A stretch of 64,000 nucleotides of DNA from assembly GCF_001412085.1 (NCBI RefSeq), contig NZ_LKEV01000006.1, positions 124,001-188,000 of the forward strand, written 5' to 3'. A program made the position numbers and the translations under genes. This DNA comes from Corynebacterium lowii (GTDB taxonomy: Bacteria > Actinomycetota > Actinomycetes > Mycobacteriales > Mycobacteriaceae). The notes beneath the pieces were generated by a model. That model searched no databases. It had not been told where the DNA came from and saw only the letters and a list, made by a program, of their open reading frames with translations. Shown here piece after piece: positions 16,603-27,855 of this stretch (positions are counted from its first letter, which is position 1; every line of letters begins with the position of its first letter).

Positions 16603-19368
16603 CTAACCGGAGTTGCGCAGCGCGGTGGCCAAACCATTCATGGTGAGCTGGATGCCCGCGGCCACGCTATCGCGCTGGTCGCCCGCGCGGTAACGGCGCA
16701 GCAACTCCACCTGAATGATGTTCAGCGGCAGCAGATAGGGGTAGCGCGAACGCACGGAGCGCGCCAGGGAGGGGTTATCCGCCAGCAACTTCTCCCTGCC
16801 GGTCACCCGCTCGAACATCTCCAAGGTGAGGTCGTACTCCTCCTTGATGGTGCCGTAGATGCGGGCGGCCACCTCCTCATCGCCGATGAGATCGGCATAC
16901 AGGCGGGCCAGGCTCATCTCCGCCTTGCTCATCACCTGAGCCATGTTGGAGAGCACGGAGTTGAAGAAGGGCCAGGATTCGTTGAGAGCACGCAATTCCT
17001 GAATCCGCGCCTCCGGGTCCTCCCCGGCCTCTACCCACTGGTGCAGGGCGGTGCCCACGCCGAACCAACCCGGAAGCATGACGCGAGATTGCGACCACGA
17101 GAGCACCCAGGGAATAGCGCGCAGGTCGCCCAAGGTCTCCGTCTGCTTACGCGAGGAAGGCCGGGAACCGATATTGAGCGCGCCGATCTCCTGAAGCGGG
17201 GTGGACTCGGTGAAGTACTGAATAAAGCCGGGGTCCTCGTGGGCTAGCGCGGCGTACTTATCCTGGCTGGCCTTGGAAAGCCAGGCCATGATCTCGTAGG
17301 CGCGCTGGGGATCATCAAGATCATTGACGTCGAGCACGCTGGCCTCCAGGGTGGCCGATACCAGGGCTTCCAGATTCCAGCGGGCGGTATCCCTGGCGCC
17401 GTACTTGGCGGAGATGATCTCACCCTGCTCGGTGATGCGCACGGAACCGGTCACGGCCCCCTGCGGCTGAGCCAGGATGGCGTCGTAAGAAGGGCCACCG
17501 CCGCGGCCCACGGTGCCGCCGCGGCCGTGGAAGAGGCGCAGGCGCACGCCATTGCTGCGGCACACGCGCACCAGGTCCATCTCTCCGCTGTAGAGCGCCC
17601 AGTTGGCGGCAAAGTAACCGCCATCCTTGTTGGAATCGGAGTAGCCGAGCATGACCTCCTGGGTATCGCCGCGCTGGCGCAGGTACTCGCGGTAGAGCGG
17701 GATCTTCCAGAGTTCTTCAAGGATGCTCGCGCCCGCGTTGAGGTCGTCAATGGTCTCAAAGAGCGGAATCACGTCCACTGTGCCGGTGGGTGCGTCTCCC
17801 CCGGCCTGAATCAGGCCCACCTCCTTGAGCAACACCATCGGCTCCAAGATGTCGCTCACCGATTCCGCCATCGAGATGATGCAGTGCGGCACCATCTCCG
17901 CGCCGAAGCGCTCCACGGCGGCCGCGGCCTGGCGGAAGATACCCAACTCGCGGTTGGTCACCTCCCCGTAGCCCTGGTAGCCGGTGGGCACGAGCGGGCG
18001 CGGGGTTTCTAGTTCCTTGACCAGGAGGGCAATCTTCTCCTCCTCGCCCAGGGAGCGGTAATCCTCTGCCACGCGGGCCACGGAGAAGATCTCGGTAAGT
18101 ACGTCCTCGTAGCTCTCGGAGTTCTGGCGAATATCCATCGAGTAGAGGTGGAAACCAAAACTCTGCACGGCCGAGCGCAGGCGGGCCAGACGATCATCAG
18201 CAATGATGTCATCGCGGCTGGCGCGCAGGGAGGCATCCACCACGGCGAGATCGGTGGCGAACTCCTCGGCGCTGCCATAGGGCTGATGGGCACGGTGCCA
18301 CTTGCCCTCCACCACGTCCGGACCGATGAGGTGGGTGATGGTGGCCAGCATGCGGCCCCGGATACCGTGAATGGCCCGGCGATAGGGCTCGTCCACGCGG
18401 CTGGGCACGTCGTTATAACCCAATTCCGCCAGGGCGTAGAGGTCCACGCTGACCTCGCTCATGCGGTCGGAAATGCTCAGCTCGTGCTCCAACTTGTGCA
18501 GCTCGGAGCAGTAATGTTGCAGCACCGTGGAGGCGGCGCGGCTGGTGGCATAATCCAGGGTCTCGGCGGTGACGTAGGGGTTGCCGTCGTGATCGCCGCC
18601 GATCCAGGAACCGGGGCGGATGATCGCGTGCGGCTCCACCTCACGGCCCAGGGCCTGCCGCAGGCGGGCCACCACGTCGAGGTTGATGCGCGGGATCTCT
18701 TCGAGCAGGCTGATCTTGTAGTAGCGTAGCCCCACCTCAATCTCGTCCTCGATGCGGGGACGAGCCACGCGGATCAGGGCGGTCTGCCACAGCACGGTCA
18801 GGCGGCGGCGAATATCGGCGTCGATAGCCTCCAGGTCGCGCTCGGTATAGGCGTTCTGGGGCGCGCCGAGCAGCCGATGGCGACGTCGCATGGCCTTGGC
18901 GATGTGCTTCTGGGCGTCAAAGACGGTGCGACGCCGCGTTTCGGTGGGGTGCGCCGTGAGCACCGGGGCCACGAGGGTATGCGGAAGTTCCTCGGCCAGG
19001 GTCTCGGCGGCCACGCTGGCCTCCTTGAACTTGGCCCAGGTGGCCTCCAGGGTGGAATCGGGGGCCGGGGCGCCGCTGTGACGGTGTTCCAGGCGGGTCT
19101 GCTCATCGTGCAGATCCTCTGCCAGGTTGGCCATGAGGGCAAAGTGGCTAAAGGCGCGGATCACGGGCTCGGCGCGGTCAGGGTCAATATCCCGAAACAT
19201 CTCCACGAGGGCGGACATCTCCGCCTTCTGGCCCGCGACGTCGAATGCGCGGCGGCGGGCGGACTCCACGAGGTCAAAGACCTCCGAGCCCTCCTGCTGG
19301 GCGATGACCTGACCCAGGATGCGGCCGAGGTAGCGAATATCGTCTTGAAGGGTGATGGGTTGGTCCAC
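16603..19368 (-). CDS. ppc: phosphoenolpyruvate carboxylase
   Basis: Anaplerotic enzyme making oxaloacetate from phosphoenolpyruvate and bicarbonate. The 921-residue protein has the catalytic segments VLTAHPTETRRRT (about residue 145), MLGYSDSNKDGGY and LFHGRGGTVGRGGGPSYD. The C-terminus reads ALRNSG, where most PEP carboxylases end in NTG, a conservative Thr-to-Ser change in a catalytically important tail. GTG 19368 is preceded by AGGAAGG at a long 13-base spacing. It is last but one in the gapA-pgk-tpiA-ppc-secG series, separated from tpiA by a large RNA hairpin. Confidence 0.97.
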   Translation of the reverse strand: MDQPITLQDDIRYLGRILGQVIAQQEGSEVFDLVESARRRAFDVAGQKAEMSALVEMFRDIDPDRAEPVIRAFSHFALMANLAEDLHDEQTRLEHRHSGAPAPDSTLEATWAKFKEASVAAETLAEELPHTLVAPVLTAHPTETRRRTVFDAQKHIAKAMRRRHRLLGAPQNAYTERDLEAIDADIRRRLTVLWQTALIRVARPRIEDEIEVGLRYYKISLLEEIPRINLDVVARLRQALGREVEPHAIIRPGSWIGGDHDGNPYVTAETLDYATSRAASTVLQHYCSELHKLEHELSISDRMSEVSVDLYALAELGYNDVPSRVDEPYRRAIHGIRGRMLATITHLIGPDVVEGKWHRAHQPYGSAEEFATDLAVVDASLRASRDDIIADDRLARLRSAVQSFGFHLYSMDIRQNSESYEDVLTEIFSVARVAEDYRSLGEEEKIALLVKELETPRPLVPTGYQGYGEVTNRELGIFRQAAAAVERFGAEMVPHCIISMAESVSDILEPMVLLKEVGLIQAGGDAPTGTVDVIPLFETIDDLNAGASILEELWKIPLYREYLRQRGDTQEVMLGYSDSNKDGGYFAANWALYSGEMDLVRVCRSNGVRLRLFHGRGGTVGRGGGPSYDAILAQPQGAVTGSVRITEQGEIISAKYGARDTARWNLEALVSATLEASVLDVNDLDDPQRAYEIMAWLSKASQDKYAALAHEDPGFIQYFTESTPLQEIGALNIGSRPSSRKQTETLGDLRAIPWVLSWSQSRVMLPGWFGVGTALHQWVEAGEDPEARIQELRALNESWPFFNSVLSNMAQVMSKAEMSLARLYADLIGDEEVAARIYGTIKEEYDLTLEMFERVTGREKLLADNPSLARSVRSRYPYLLPLNIIQVELLRRYRAGDQRDSVAAGIQLTMNGLATALRNSG

Positions 19369-19392
19369 GGTAGTGGCTAATCCTTCCTAGCA

Positions 19393-19436
19393 ATGCCGCG
19401 ACGCCACCCTTTTTAAGCAGGGCGACGCCGCGGCAT
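19393..19436 (-). other. 18-bp RNA hairpin between tpiA and ppc (processing or attenuation element)
   Basis: Read on the minus strand, 19436-19419 and 19410-19393 form an 18-base stem in which every position pairs, three of them as G-U wobbles, with loop GCUUAAAA. On the plus strand the same three positions would be A-C mismatches, so the structure favours the minus-strand transcript. No U-run follows. It is placed to separate tpiA from ppc expression, as partial terminator or 3' end protector. Confidence 0.7.
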
Positions 19437-19446
19437 CGAATGATTC

Positions 19447-20229
19447 TTAGTTCAGCGGACCGGCGGCGGAGGCCGCCAACTTGGCAAAGGCCTGCCCGTC
19501 CAGGGAGGCGCCGCCGACGAGCCCGCCGTCCACGTCCGGCTGGCTGACGATCTCGGCCACGGTCTCGGCCTTGACCGAACCACCGTAGAGGATGCGAATG
19601 GACTCGGCCACCTCTTCACCGGCGAGTTCGCGGATGAGGTTGCGCAGGGCGTGGCACACCTCCTGGGCGTCGGCAGCGGAGGCCACCTTGCCCGTGCCGA
19701 TGGCCCACACCGGCTCGTAGGCGATGACGGTGCGGGAAAGCTCCTCGCTGCTCAGACCCGCAAGCGAAGCCTTGGTCTGCTCCACCACGTAATCCACGTG
19801 GGTGCCCTTCTCGCGGATCTCCAGGGGCTCGCCCACGCACACGATGGGCGAGATGCCCTTATCCAGGGCGGCCTTGGACTTCGCGGCCACCTGGGCATCG
19901 GTCTCGTGGTGGTACTGGCGGCGCTCAGAGTGGCCGGTGACCACCCAGGTGCAGCCCAGCTTAGCCAGCATGGAGGCGGAAACCTCGCCGGTATAAGCGC
20001 CGGACTCGTGCTCGGAGACGTCCTGAGCACCGTAGGTGATGAGCAACTTATCGCCCTCCACCAGGGTTTGTACGGAGCGCAGGTCGGTGAAGGGAACCGT
20101 CACCGCCACGTCTACCTTCTCGTAGTATTCCTTGGGCAGTGCAAAGGCGAGCTTTTGCACGGTGGCGATGGCCTCAAGGTGATCGAGGTTCATCTTCCAG
20201 TTGCCGGCGATTAAGGGGGTACGTGCCAT
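19447..20229 (-). CDS. tpiA: triose-phosphate isomerase
   Basis: Interconverts dihydroxyacetone phosphate and glyceraldehyde 3-phosphate. The 260-residue barrel has the N-terminal GNWKMN, the catalytic histidine in [13 protein letters not shown], the catalytic glutamate in [12 protein letters not shown], and the phosphate site [11 protein letters not shown] and [13 protein letters not shown] 20229 follows AAAGG. It lies 27 bases behind pgk and is likely cotranscribed with it. Confidence 0.97.
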   Translation of the reverse strand: MARTPLIAGNWKMNLDHLEAIATVQKLAFALPKEYYEKVDVAVTVPFTDLRSVQTLVEGDKLLITYGAQDVSEHESGAYTGEVSASMLAKLGCTWVVTGHSERRQYHHETDAQVAAKSKAALDKGISPIVCVGEPLEIREKGTHVDYVVEQTKASLAGLSSEELSRTVIAYEPVWAIGTGKVASAADAQEVCHALRNLIRELAGEEVAESIRILYGGSVKAETVAEIVSQPDVDGGLVGGASLDGQAFAKLAASAAGPLN

Positions 20230-20256
20230 GAGAAAACCTTTCTTGGTGGGGATCTT

Positions 20257-21474
20257 TTAGGCGTTGAGAACAGCCACGCCGGGGAGTTCCTTGCCCTCAA
20301 GGAACTCCAGGGAGGCGCCGCCGCCGGTGGAGATGTGGGAGAAGCCCTCCTCGTCCAGGCCCAGGGCGCGCACGGAGGCCGCAGAATCGCCGCCGCCGAC
20401 CACGGAGAAGGAACCGTTCTTGGCGGTGGCATCGATAATGGCCTGCGCCACGCCCGCGGTGCCCTTGGAGAAGGCCTCGAACTCGAACACACCCATCGGG
20501 CCGTTCCAGAACACGGTCTTGGAATCGGCCAGCACCTCGGCAAACTTCTTCACGGACTCCGGGCCGATGTCCAGGGACTGCCAGCCTTCCGGGATAGCAT
20601 CGAGTGCCACAATCTTATTTTCTGCGTCCGCAGCAAACTCCTTGGCGGCCACCAGATCCACGGGGAGCACGATCTTATCGCCAAAGCGCCCCAGCAGATC
20701 GGCGCAGGTATCCACCATCTCCTCCTGGAGGAGGGACTGCTGCACGTTGTAGCCCTGGGCGGCCAGGAAGGTGTAGCACATGCCGCCGCCGATGATGAGG
20801 CGATCGGCCTTGTTTGCCAGGGCCTCGATCACGCCGAGCTTATCGGAGACCTTGGAGCCGCCGAGCACCACCACGTAGGGGTGCTCCGGGTTCGCGGCCA
20901 CCTTTTCCAGCACGTCTACCTCCTTGCCCACCAGGTAACCGGCGTAGGCGGGCAGCGCCTTGGCGACGTCGTACACCGAGGCCTGGGCGCGGTGCACCAC
21001 GCCGAAGCCATCGGAAACAAAGGCACCGTTATCGGCCGCCAGGGCCGCCAGCTCGGCGGCGAAAGCCGCGCGCTCGGCCTCATCCTTGGAGGTTTCGCGC
21101 GGGTCAAAGCGCACGTTCTCCACCAGGAGTACGTCGCCCTCATTGAGACCATTGGCACGCTCGTGGGCGTCCTCCCCCACCACGTCGCTGGCCAGGGCCA
21201 CGTACTGACCCAGGGCCTCGGAGAGAGCCTCGGCCACCGGGGCCAGGGAGTACTTGGGATTGACCTCGCCCTTGGGGCGGCCCAGGTGGGCGGTCACGAT
21301 AACCTTGGCACCGCCTTCTAGCAGGGCCTTGAGGGTGGGCAAGGAGGCATTGATGCGGCCGGGATCGGTGATCTCGCCGGCCTCGTTGAGCGGCACGTTA
21401 AAGTCCGAGCGCACGAGGACGTGGCGGCCCTCGACGCCTTCGGCAAGCAGATCATCAATGGTCTTGATAGCCAT
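20257..21474 (-). CDS. pgk: phosphoglycerate kinase
   Basis: Makes ATP from 1,3-bisphosphoglycerate. The 405-residue protein has [11 protein letters not shown] near residue 18, [34 protein letters not shown] and the C-terminal nucleotide site [11 protein letters not shown] longer frame opens at 21528, but ATG 21474 gives the family N-terminus [10 protein letters not shown] and has GAAAGGAAG upstream. A terminator lies between gapA and pgk, so pgk needs read-through or its own start. Confidence 0.97.
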   Translation of the reverse strand: MAIKTIDDLLAEGVEGRHVLVRSDFNVPLNEAGEITDPGRINASLPTLKALLEGGAKVIVTAHLGRPKGEVNPKYSLAPVAEALSEALGQYVALASDVVGEDAHERANGLNEGDVLLVENVRFDPRETSKDEAERAAFAAELAALAADNGAFVSDGFGVVHRAQASVYDVAKALPAYAGYLVGKEVDVLEKVAANPEHPYVVVLGGSKVSDKLGVIEALANKADRLIIGGGMCYTFLAAQGYNVQQSLLQEEMVDTCADLLGRFGDKIVLPVDLVAAKEFAADAENKIVALDAIPEGWQSLDIGPESVKKFAEVLADSKTVFWNGPMGVFEFEAFSKGTAGVAQAIIDATAKNGSFSVVGGGDSAASVRALGLDEEGFSHISTGGGASLEFLEGKELPGVAVLNA

Positions 21475-21496
21475 GTAAAAAATCTTCCTTTCGGAT

Positions 21497-21540
21497 AAAG
21501 AAAACGCGGCCCCGGTGTGCCGAGGCACACCCCGGGCCGC
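21497..21540 (-). terminator. intrinsic terminator between gapA and pgk
   Basis: On the minus strand the arm 21540-21524 pairs with 21521-21506 (GCGGCCC...GTGTGCC with one bulged base), and the hairpin is followed by UUUUCUUU. This is a strong Rho-independent terminator 20 bases after gapA. It predicts an abundant gapA-only transcript and lower, read-through expression of pgk-tpiA-ppc. Confidence 0.85.
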
Positions 21541-21560
21541 AGGGCAATCGGATTAAAGCC

Positions 21561-22577
<1,017 letters not shown>

Positions 22578-22641
22578 CTAGGTTGTCAGTGGTGTCCAAA
22601 GCGCTCGGTGCTTCACCAAGGCACTTTGCCTCACACCGACG

Positions 22642-22647
22642 AGTGTA
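22642..22647 (-). promoter_or_regulatory. second candidate -10 box of gapA
   Basis: TACACT on the minus strand, about 77 bases before the gapA start, matches the -10 pattern but lacks a good -35 at normal spacing. It could be a second, proximal start; gap genes of corynebacteria often have more than one. Confidence 0.35.
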
Positions 22648-22673
22648 CCCACCTGTGCCCACCTCCGCAGGAA

Positions 22674-22702
22674 CTCATACAAAACCTATCCCACAGAATC
22701 AA
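22674..22702 (-). promoter_or_regulatory. sigma-A type promoter of gapA
   Basis: Minus-strand TTGATT (22702-22697), exactly 17 bases, then TATGAG (22679-22674). Transcription would start near 22666, leaving a leader of about 100 bases before GTG 22565. The match is good for an actinobacterial housekeeping promoter. Confidence 0.55.
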
Positions 22703-22772
22703 AAGCCATACCGGACTCATACGGCGGATAAACCGGGAAAGCACAAACTGTCCACATAATCGCCGCTCAACA

Positions 22773-22786
22773 CCCCATATATGGGG
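22773..22786. promoter_or_regulatory. 14-bp palindrome upstream of gapA
   Basis: CCCCATATATGGGG is a perfect 14-base palindrome, about 70 bases upstream of the predicted gapA -35 and 35 bases past the whiA terminator. It is G/C-flanked with an AT centre, like a regulator site. I do not recognise the regulator. Confidence 0.4.
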
Positions 22787-22820
22787 GTGCACACGACGAT
22801 CCATCCCCACCCTTCCCCCG

Positions 22821-22844
22821 AAAAGGTGATACTCCTCACCTTTT
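22821..22844 (-). terminator. terminator after whiA
   Basis: AAAAGGTGA (22821-22829) and TCACCTTTT (22836-22844) form a perfect 9-base stem with a 6-base loop; the arms themselves supply A and U runs on both strands. It lies ten bases after the whiA stop and ends the long metK-to-whiA series before gapA. Confidence 0.8.
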
Positions 22845-22853
22845 ATTCCTCGT

Positions 22854-23867
22854 CTATTCCTCGCCGTCGAGCATCTCCTCGGGAATGGCAGAACGGGTAT
22901 CTTCCAGCCCCTCTTCCTCCGCCTTCTTATCCGCCATAGAGAGCAAGCGGCGGATGCGCCCCGCAATGGCGTCCTTCGTCATGGGGGGATCGGCCAGGCG
23001 GCCCAGCTCTTCTAGGGAGGCCTGCCGGTATTCCACCCGCAGATGCCCGGCCTCGGCCAGGTGCTCGGGCACGTCATCGCCCAAAAGCTCCATCGCGCGT
23101 TCCACCCGCGCGGCGGCGGCCACTGCGGCTCGTGCGGAACGCCGCAGGTTGGCATCGTCAAAGTTCGCCAGCCGATTCGTTCCGGTGGTCTCCTCCCGCT
23201 CCTGGCGGGCGGCGTCCCACTCCAAGCGAGTGCGCTGCGCCCCCATGCGCGTGAGCAGGGCGCCGATGGCATCGGCCTCGCGCAGCGCCACGCGGTGCGT
23301 TCCGCGCGTCTCCTTGGTCTTGGCGGTCATGCCCAATCTGCGGGCGCATCCCACCAGGGCCAGGCTGGCCTCCTCCCTGGGACACACCACCTCTAGGGAC
23401 ACCGCGCGCCCTGGGGCGGCGAGAATCCCGCGCGCCAGAAAGGCTCCCCGCCAGGCGGCCTCAATATCGCTGATGGTTCCCGATACCACCTGGGGCGGCA
23501 ACCCCACCACGATCACTCCCGTGGGGCCCACCAAACCGGTGCGGCGCACTACCTCCATCGCTCCCCTGCCAATGCGCACCACGTGGCGGGGGGACTTACG
23601 CCCACTGCCCGGGTGCAGGGTGCGCACATGGGCCTGGGCATCAAAGAGGTCCTCGATTTCTCCGCGGAGGCGGTGCGCCCCGGATAAGGTGTCTAGCTCC
23701 GCCTCCACCACGAGGCTGCCCCCGGAGTTCTCCATCGTGGAACTGCACCGCAGCATGGCCGCGACCTCCGCAATGCGGGCGCTCGTTCCGCGTGTTTCCA
23801 CCGCCGCGAGTTCCGCCTTGGCCTTAGCCGTGAGCGTGGTGGCCTCGGATTCCTTTTGCCTTTCCAT
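22854..23867 (-). CDS. whiA: DNA-binding protein WhiA
   Basis: Actinobacterial WhiA is a sporulation or cell-division regulator; in corynebacteria it is conserved beside yvcK and rapZ. The 337-residue protein has the LAGLIDADG-like N-terminal half ([33 protein letters not shown]) and a C-terminal helix-turn-helix with [24 protein letters not shown] split over residues about 280-305. ATG 23867 has no good ribosome site and no better in-frame start was found. It ends the operon, followed by a terminator. Confidence 0.93.
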   Translation of the reverse strand: MERQKESEATTLTAKAKAELAAVETRGTSARIAEVAAMLRCSSTMENSGGSLVVEAELDTLSGAHRLRGEIEDLFDAQAHVRTLHPGSGRKSPRHVVRIGRGAMEVVRRTGLVGPTGVIVVGLPPQVVSGTISDIEAAWRGAFLARGILAAPGRAVSLEVVCPREEASLALVGCARRLGMTAKTKETRGTHRVALREADAIGALLTRMGAQRTRLEWDAARQEREETTGTNRLANFDDANLRRSARAAVAAAARVERAMELLGDDVPEHLAEAGHLRVEYRQASLEELGRLADPPMTKDAIAGRIRRLLSMADKKAEEEGLEDTRSAIPEEMLDGEE

Positions 23868-23881
23868 AACGCCGAGTCAGT

Positions 23882-24841
23882 TTAATCGTCGCCGGCCAGG
23901 GCACGTAATGCGCAGGCGAGCTTCACCGGATCGTGCCGGTTAGTCCGCCTGCCGCCTTCCTCAACACATTCCACGTCCACGAACTCCACCGTGGCGCCCA
24001 ACCGTGCGGCGGCGCGTTCGATGTGGGCGCGCTCCCCGCTCGTGGGGATGGAATAGGAATCAATCAAGATGCGGTCCACGCGCAGCGAGGGCGCGTGCTG
24101 GGAGAGCATATGGAGATGGCGCTCCGAGGAAAAGCCCTGGGTCTCCCCCGGCTCGGCGGAGAGATTGAGCACCACGACCTTCTTCGCGGAGGTCTCATTG
24201 AGGGCTTCCACGATGCCGGGGACGAGGAGGTGCGGAATCACGCTGGAAAACCACGATCCCGGCCCCAACGTCACCACGTCGGCCTCAGCGATGGCCCGCT
24301 GCGCCTCGGGGTTAGCATCCGGGGCCTCCGGGAGGAGGCGCACCCGCCGCACCGAGCCGGGGGTGGAGGCCACCGCCACCTGGCCGCGCACGGGACGCAT
24401 GATGCGGGGGTCGTCGTCAAGCCCGGAAACATCGGCCTCGATGTCGAGGGGCTGGAGGCACATGGGTAACACCCGGCCCTGGGAATTGGTCAGCCGGGCC
24501 ACCGCGTCCAAGGCCTGCTGGGTGGACCCCAACACCTCTTCCAGGCCGGAGATGAGCAGGTTGCCCACCGCGTGCCCGGCCAGGGCGCCGTGCCCGCCGA
24601 ATCGGTGTTGCAGGGCGCGTGCCCACATCTGGCCGTCCTCGTCGCTGCCGGCCAGGGCGGCCAGCGCCATGCGCAGGTCACCGGGGGGAATCATTTGCAG
24701 CTCCCGGCGAATACGCCCAGAAGAGCCACCATCGTCGGCCACCGTCACGATCGCCGTGATCGTCTCCGGCTCGCAGAGCCGATCCGCCCGCAGGGTTTGA
24801 AAAAGGCCGTGACCGCCACCAAGGCTCACAATATGTCGCAT
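23882..24841 (-). CDS. yvcK: gluconeogenesis factor YvcK/CofD-like protein
   Basis: 319-residue protein of the YvcK family, whose members bind UDP-sugars and affect cell wall and carbon balance. The N-terminal SLGGGHGLFQTLRA and TVADDGGSSGRIR, the GDLRMALAAL stretch and VTLGPGSWFSSVIPHLLVPG are typical. It starts ten bases before the rapZ stop region and is part of the rapZ-yvcK-whiA trio seen in most Gram-positives. Confidence 0.93.
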   Translation of the reverse strand: MRHIVSLGGGHGLFQTLRADRLCEPETITAIVTVADDGGSSGRIRRELQMIPPGDLRMALAALAGSDEDGQMWARALQHRFGGHGALAGHAVGNLLISGLEEVLGSTQQALDAVARLTNSQGRVLPMCLQPLDIEADVSGLDDDPRIMRPVRGQVAVASTPGSVRRVRLLPEAPDANPEAQRAIAEADVVTLGPGSWFSSVIPHLLVPGIVEALNETSAKKVVVLNLSAEPGETQGFSSERHLHMLSQHAPSLRVDRILIDSYSIPTSGERAHIERAAARLGATVEFVDVECVEEGGRRTNRHDPVKLACALRALAGDD

Positions 24842-24850
24842 TACGGCCCC

Positions 24851-25738
24851 TTAATCCCGCGCAATATCGCGGTGGACGATGTTCACGTTCAAATCCTCGC
24901 GCCCGCCCAACCGGCGGCCGATCTCCTCCGCGATGGCCACCGAGCGGTGATGCCCGCCGGTACAACCAATGGAGACCGTGACGAAGTTCTTGCCTTCGTG
25001 GCGGTATCCCTCCTGCATGGAATCGAACATGCGCAGGAAGTTCTCCACGAAGGGCTGGGCGTCACGCTGCCCCAGCACGTACTGGGACACCGGGGCGTCG
25101 GTACCGCGATAGGCGCGCAGTTCCGGCTGCCAGTAGGGATTGGGCAGGAAGCGCACGTCCACCGTGATGTCCGAATCGCGGGGCACGCCGTGTTTAAAGC
25201 CAAAGGATTGCACCGTCACATGGCGGCGCTTATCGACGATCCTCCCGAAGGTTTCCTCGATCCTGCGGCGCAGATCGTGCACGGAGAGATCGGAGGTATC
25301 GAGGGTGACGTCGGCGTCCTCCTTGATCTCGCTGAGCACGCTGCGCTCCCTGGCGATGCCCTCCGCCAGGGTGTCCTCCCCCTGGAGCGGGTGGGTGCGG
25401 CGCACGCTATCGAAGCGCTTGATGAGCACGTCATCGCGGGCGTCCAGGAATAAAATGGTGGGCGCCAGGCCGCGAGCCCGCAGCTCTTCTAGGGTTTGGA
25501 GCATATTGCCCCGGAACATGCGAGCCCGCACATCGGTGACCATTGCCACCTTGCTCACCGGGGAATCCTCCGCATCGCACAGGGAAGCCAACTGCAAAAT
25601 CAGCTCCGGGGGAAGGTTATGTGCCACGTACCAATCCCGGTCCTCAAAAACCTTGGCCGCCGTGGAGAGGCCGGCCCCGGACATTCCCGTAATGAGCATG
25701 GGAGGCTGCACAAGATGGTGGAGGTTCATGGCGGCCAT
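24851..25738 (-). CDS. rapZ: RapZ/YvcJ family nucleotide-binding protein, altered Walker A
   Basis: 295-residue RapZ homologue, in E. coli an RNA adaptor controlling GlmS synthesis, in Gram-positives a nucleotide-binding protein of unclear role. The C-terminal RNA-binding type domain is intact ([35 protein letters not shown]). The P-loop is GMSGAGLST at residues 18-26, so the lysine expected before Ser/Thr is Leu24 (codon CTC). Start is uncertain: ATG 25738 and ATG 25729 both lack a ribosome site. ATP use is doubtful. Confidence 0.9.
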   Translation of the reverse strand: MAAMNLHHLVQPPMLITGMSGAGLSTAAKVFEDRDWYVAHNLPPELILQLASLCDAEDSPVSKVAMVTDVRARMFRGNMLQTLEELRARGLAPTILFLDARDDVLIKRFDSVRRTHPLQGEDTLAEGIARERSVLSEIKEDADVTLDTSDLSVHDLRRRIEETFGRIVDKRRHVTVQSFGFKHGVPRDSDITVDVRFLPNPYWQPELRAYRGTDAPVSQYVLGQRDAQPFVENFLRMFDSMQEGYRHEGKNFVTVSIGCTGGHHRSVAIAEEIGRRLGGREDLNVNIVHRDIARD

Positions 25739-25765
25739 TGTACGTCAGGCGTGCTGGACGTCAGG

Positions 25766-27832
25766 CTACGAGCGCAACCCCTCAAACACCGCCTGCGCCA
25801 GCGCCGGGCCAAAACCTTTGACCTCCGCGATCTCCTCCACGCTGGCTTCTTTGAGCTTTTTCAGGGAGCCAAAGTGGCGCACCAACTCCGTGCGCCGAGC
25901 CTGGCCCAGGCCCCGAATGTTATCGAGCTCGGAGTGCCGCATCCGCTTGGAGCGCTGCTGGCGGTGATAGGTGATGGCAAAGCGGTGGGCCTCGTCACGC
26001 ACCTGTTGGAGCAGGTAAAGCCCCTGGGAATTGCGCGGCAGAATCACCGGGTCCTCCTCGCCGGGCACCCACAGTTCCTCTAAGCGCTTGGCCAGGCCCA
26101 CCAGGGTGACGTCGATAATGCCCAACTCATCAAAGACCTTCTGGGCGGCGGCCACCTGCGGGGCACCACCATCGACGATGAAGAGCTGCGGCGGGTAGGC
26201 AAAGCGCTTGGTATCGGTGCTCATCTCCTCCACCTTTTCATCGCTGAAGGTGGAACCATCGAACTCCTCGGCCTCGGGCACCTCGCGCTGGGTGTGATGG
26301 CGCAGGAATCGACGCCGCGTGACCTCCGCGATCGAGCCCACGTCATCGCTGCGCCCCTCGCCCGCGGCCTCCTTAATGCGATAACGGCGGTAATCGGACT
26401 TCTTTGGCAAGCCATCCTCAAAGACCACCAGGGAGGCCACCACATCGGTGCCCTGAAGATGGGAAATATCCGTGCACTCGATGCGCAGCGGAGCCACCTC
26501 CATGCCCAAGGCATCCTGAATATCCTGGATTGCCGCCGAGCGCGCGGTGAGATCGCCCACCCGCTTGAGTTTGTGCTGGCGCAGCGCCTCCTTGGCGTTG
26601 CGCTCCACGGTCTCCGCTAGGGCGCGCTTGTCCCCGCGCTGGGGCACGCGAATCTCCACCGGGCCGCCACGCAATTCTTGCAGCGCTCGGGTGGTCTCCT
26701 CCGGGTCCTCGGGCAGGGATTGCACCAAGATCTGCCGGGGAATGGCCCGGTTGGCCTGGCTGCGGCTGGGGCCGGATTGGTGGGAGAACTGGTCCACGCC
26801 GCGGCGTCGAATCCGCTCCGCGTCCTCCTTTTCCTCCTGCTCGGCGCGCTCGGCGGCATCGCCGTAGAACTGCACCAGGAAGTTCTGCATGAGGGCGGGA
26901 AGGGCGGAATCCGGCTGGCCCTCCTCGATGGGCTCGATTCCTCCGGCCTGGTCACCGGCCTTTTCCACCACCCAGCCGCGCTGCCCGCGTACCCGTCCGC
27001 TGCGCACGTGGAATACCTGCACGGCGGCCTCTAATTCATCGGTGGCAAAGGCAATGATGTCGGCGTCTGTGCCGTCGCCCAGCACCACGGATTGCTGCTC
27101 CATGAGCTTGTCGATGGCACCTAAGTCATCGCGCAGCCGCGCGGCGCGCTCGAACTCTAGGTCCTCGGCGGCGGCCTCCATCTGCTTTTCTAGGCGGGAG
27201 CGCACGGCGTCGGTATGGCCCTGCATGAAGGAGCAGAAGCCCTCCGAGATGTCCCGATGTTCCTCCTCGCTCACGCGGCCGATGCAGGGGGCCGCGCACT
27301 TGTCGATGTAGCCCAAAAGGCAGGGCCGGCCCAGTTGCTCGTGGCGGTTAAAGACCCCCTTGGAACAGGTGCGCATGGGGAAAATGCGGGTGAGGAGGTC
27401 AAGGGTTTCGCGCACCGCCCAGGCGTGGGAATAGGGGCCGAAGTAGCGCACTCCCTTGCGGCGCGGGCCGCGGTAGAAGAAGGCGCGGGGGAAGCGCTCA
27501 TTCATGGATACCGCGAGCATGGGGTACGTTTTATCGTCCCGGTACATCACGTTAAAGCGCGGGTCAAAGCGCTTAATCCAGGTGTATTCCAGCTGTAGCG
27601 CCTCGACCTCGCTGCCCACCACCGTCCATTCCACGGCGGAGGCGCTGAGCACCATCTGCCGGGTGCGCGGGTGGAGCTGGGTGATGTCCTGGAAGTAATT
27701 GGACAGGCGGGAACGCAGGTTCTTTGCCTTGCCCACGTAGAGCACCCGGCCATGGTCTCCCCGGAACTTATACACGCCGGGATCGGTGGGAATGGTGCCC
27801 GGGGCAGGACGATAGGTGATGGGATCAGCCAC
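25766..27832 (-). CDS. uvrC: excinuclease ABC subunit UvrC
   Basis: Makes both incisions in nucleotide excision repair. The 688-residue protein has an N-terminal GIY-YIG nuclease ([20 protein letters not shown] near residue 18), a UVR motif ([21 protein letters not shown], residues about 215-235 approx.), an RNase H-like C-terminal nuclease with [16 protein letters not shown] and [10 protein letters not shown], and tandem helix-hairpin-helix motifs at the end ([18 protein letters not shown]). GTG 27832 follows GAGG by five bases. It precedes rapZ by 27 bases. Confidence 0.97.
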   Translation of the reverse strand: MADPITYRPAPGTIPTDPGVYKFRGDHGRVLYVGKAKNLRSRLSNYFQDITQLHPRTRQMVLSASAVEWTVVGSEVEALQLEYTWIKRFDPRFNVMYRDDKTYPMLAVSMNERFPRAFFYRGPRRKGVRYFGPYSHAWAVRETLDLLTRIFPMRTCSKGVFNRHEQLGRPCLLGYIDKCAAPCIGRVSEEEHRDISEGFCSFMQGHTDAVRSRLEKQMEAAAEDLEFERAARLRDDLGAIDKLMEQQSVVLGDGTDADIIAFATDELEAAVQVFHVRSGRVRGQRGWVVEKAGDQAGGIEPIEEGQPDSALPALMQNFLVQFYGDAAERAEQEEKEDAERIRRRGVDQFSHQSGPSRSQANRAIPRQILVQSLPEDPEETTRALQELRGGPVEIRVPQRGDKRALAETVERNAKEALRQHKLKRVGDLTARSAAIQDIQDALGMEVAPLRIECTDISHLQGTDVVASLVVFEDGLPKKSDYRRYRIKEAAGEGRSDDVGSIAEVTRRRFLRHHTQREVPEAEEFDGSTFSDEKVEEMSTDTKRFAYPPQLFIVDGGAPQVAAAQKVFDELGIIDVTLVGLAKRLEELWVPGEEDPVILPRNSQGLYLLQQVRDEAHRFAITYHRQQRSKRMRHSELDNIRGLGQARRTELVRHFGSLKKLKEASVEEIAEVKGFGPALAQAVFEGLRS

Positions 27833-27855
27833 GGATACCTCGGTTACCTCAGTGC

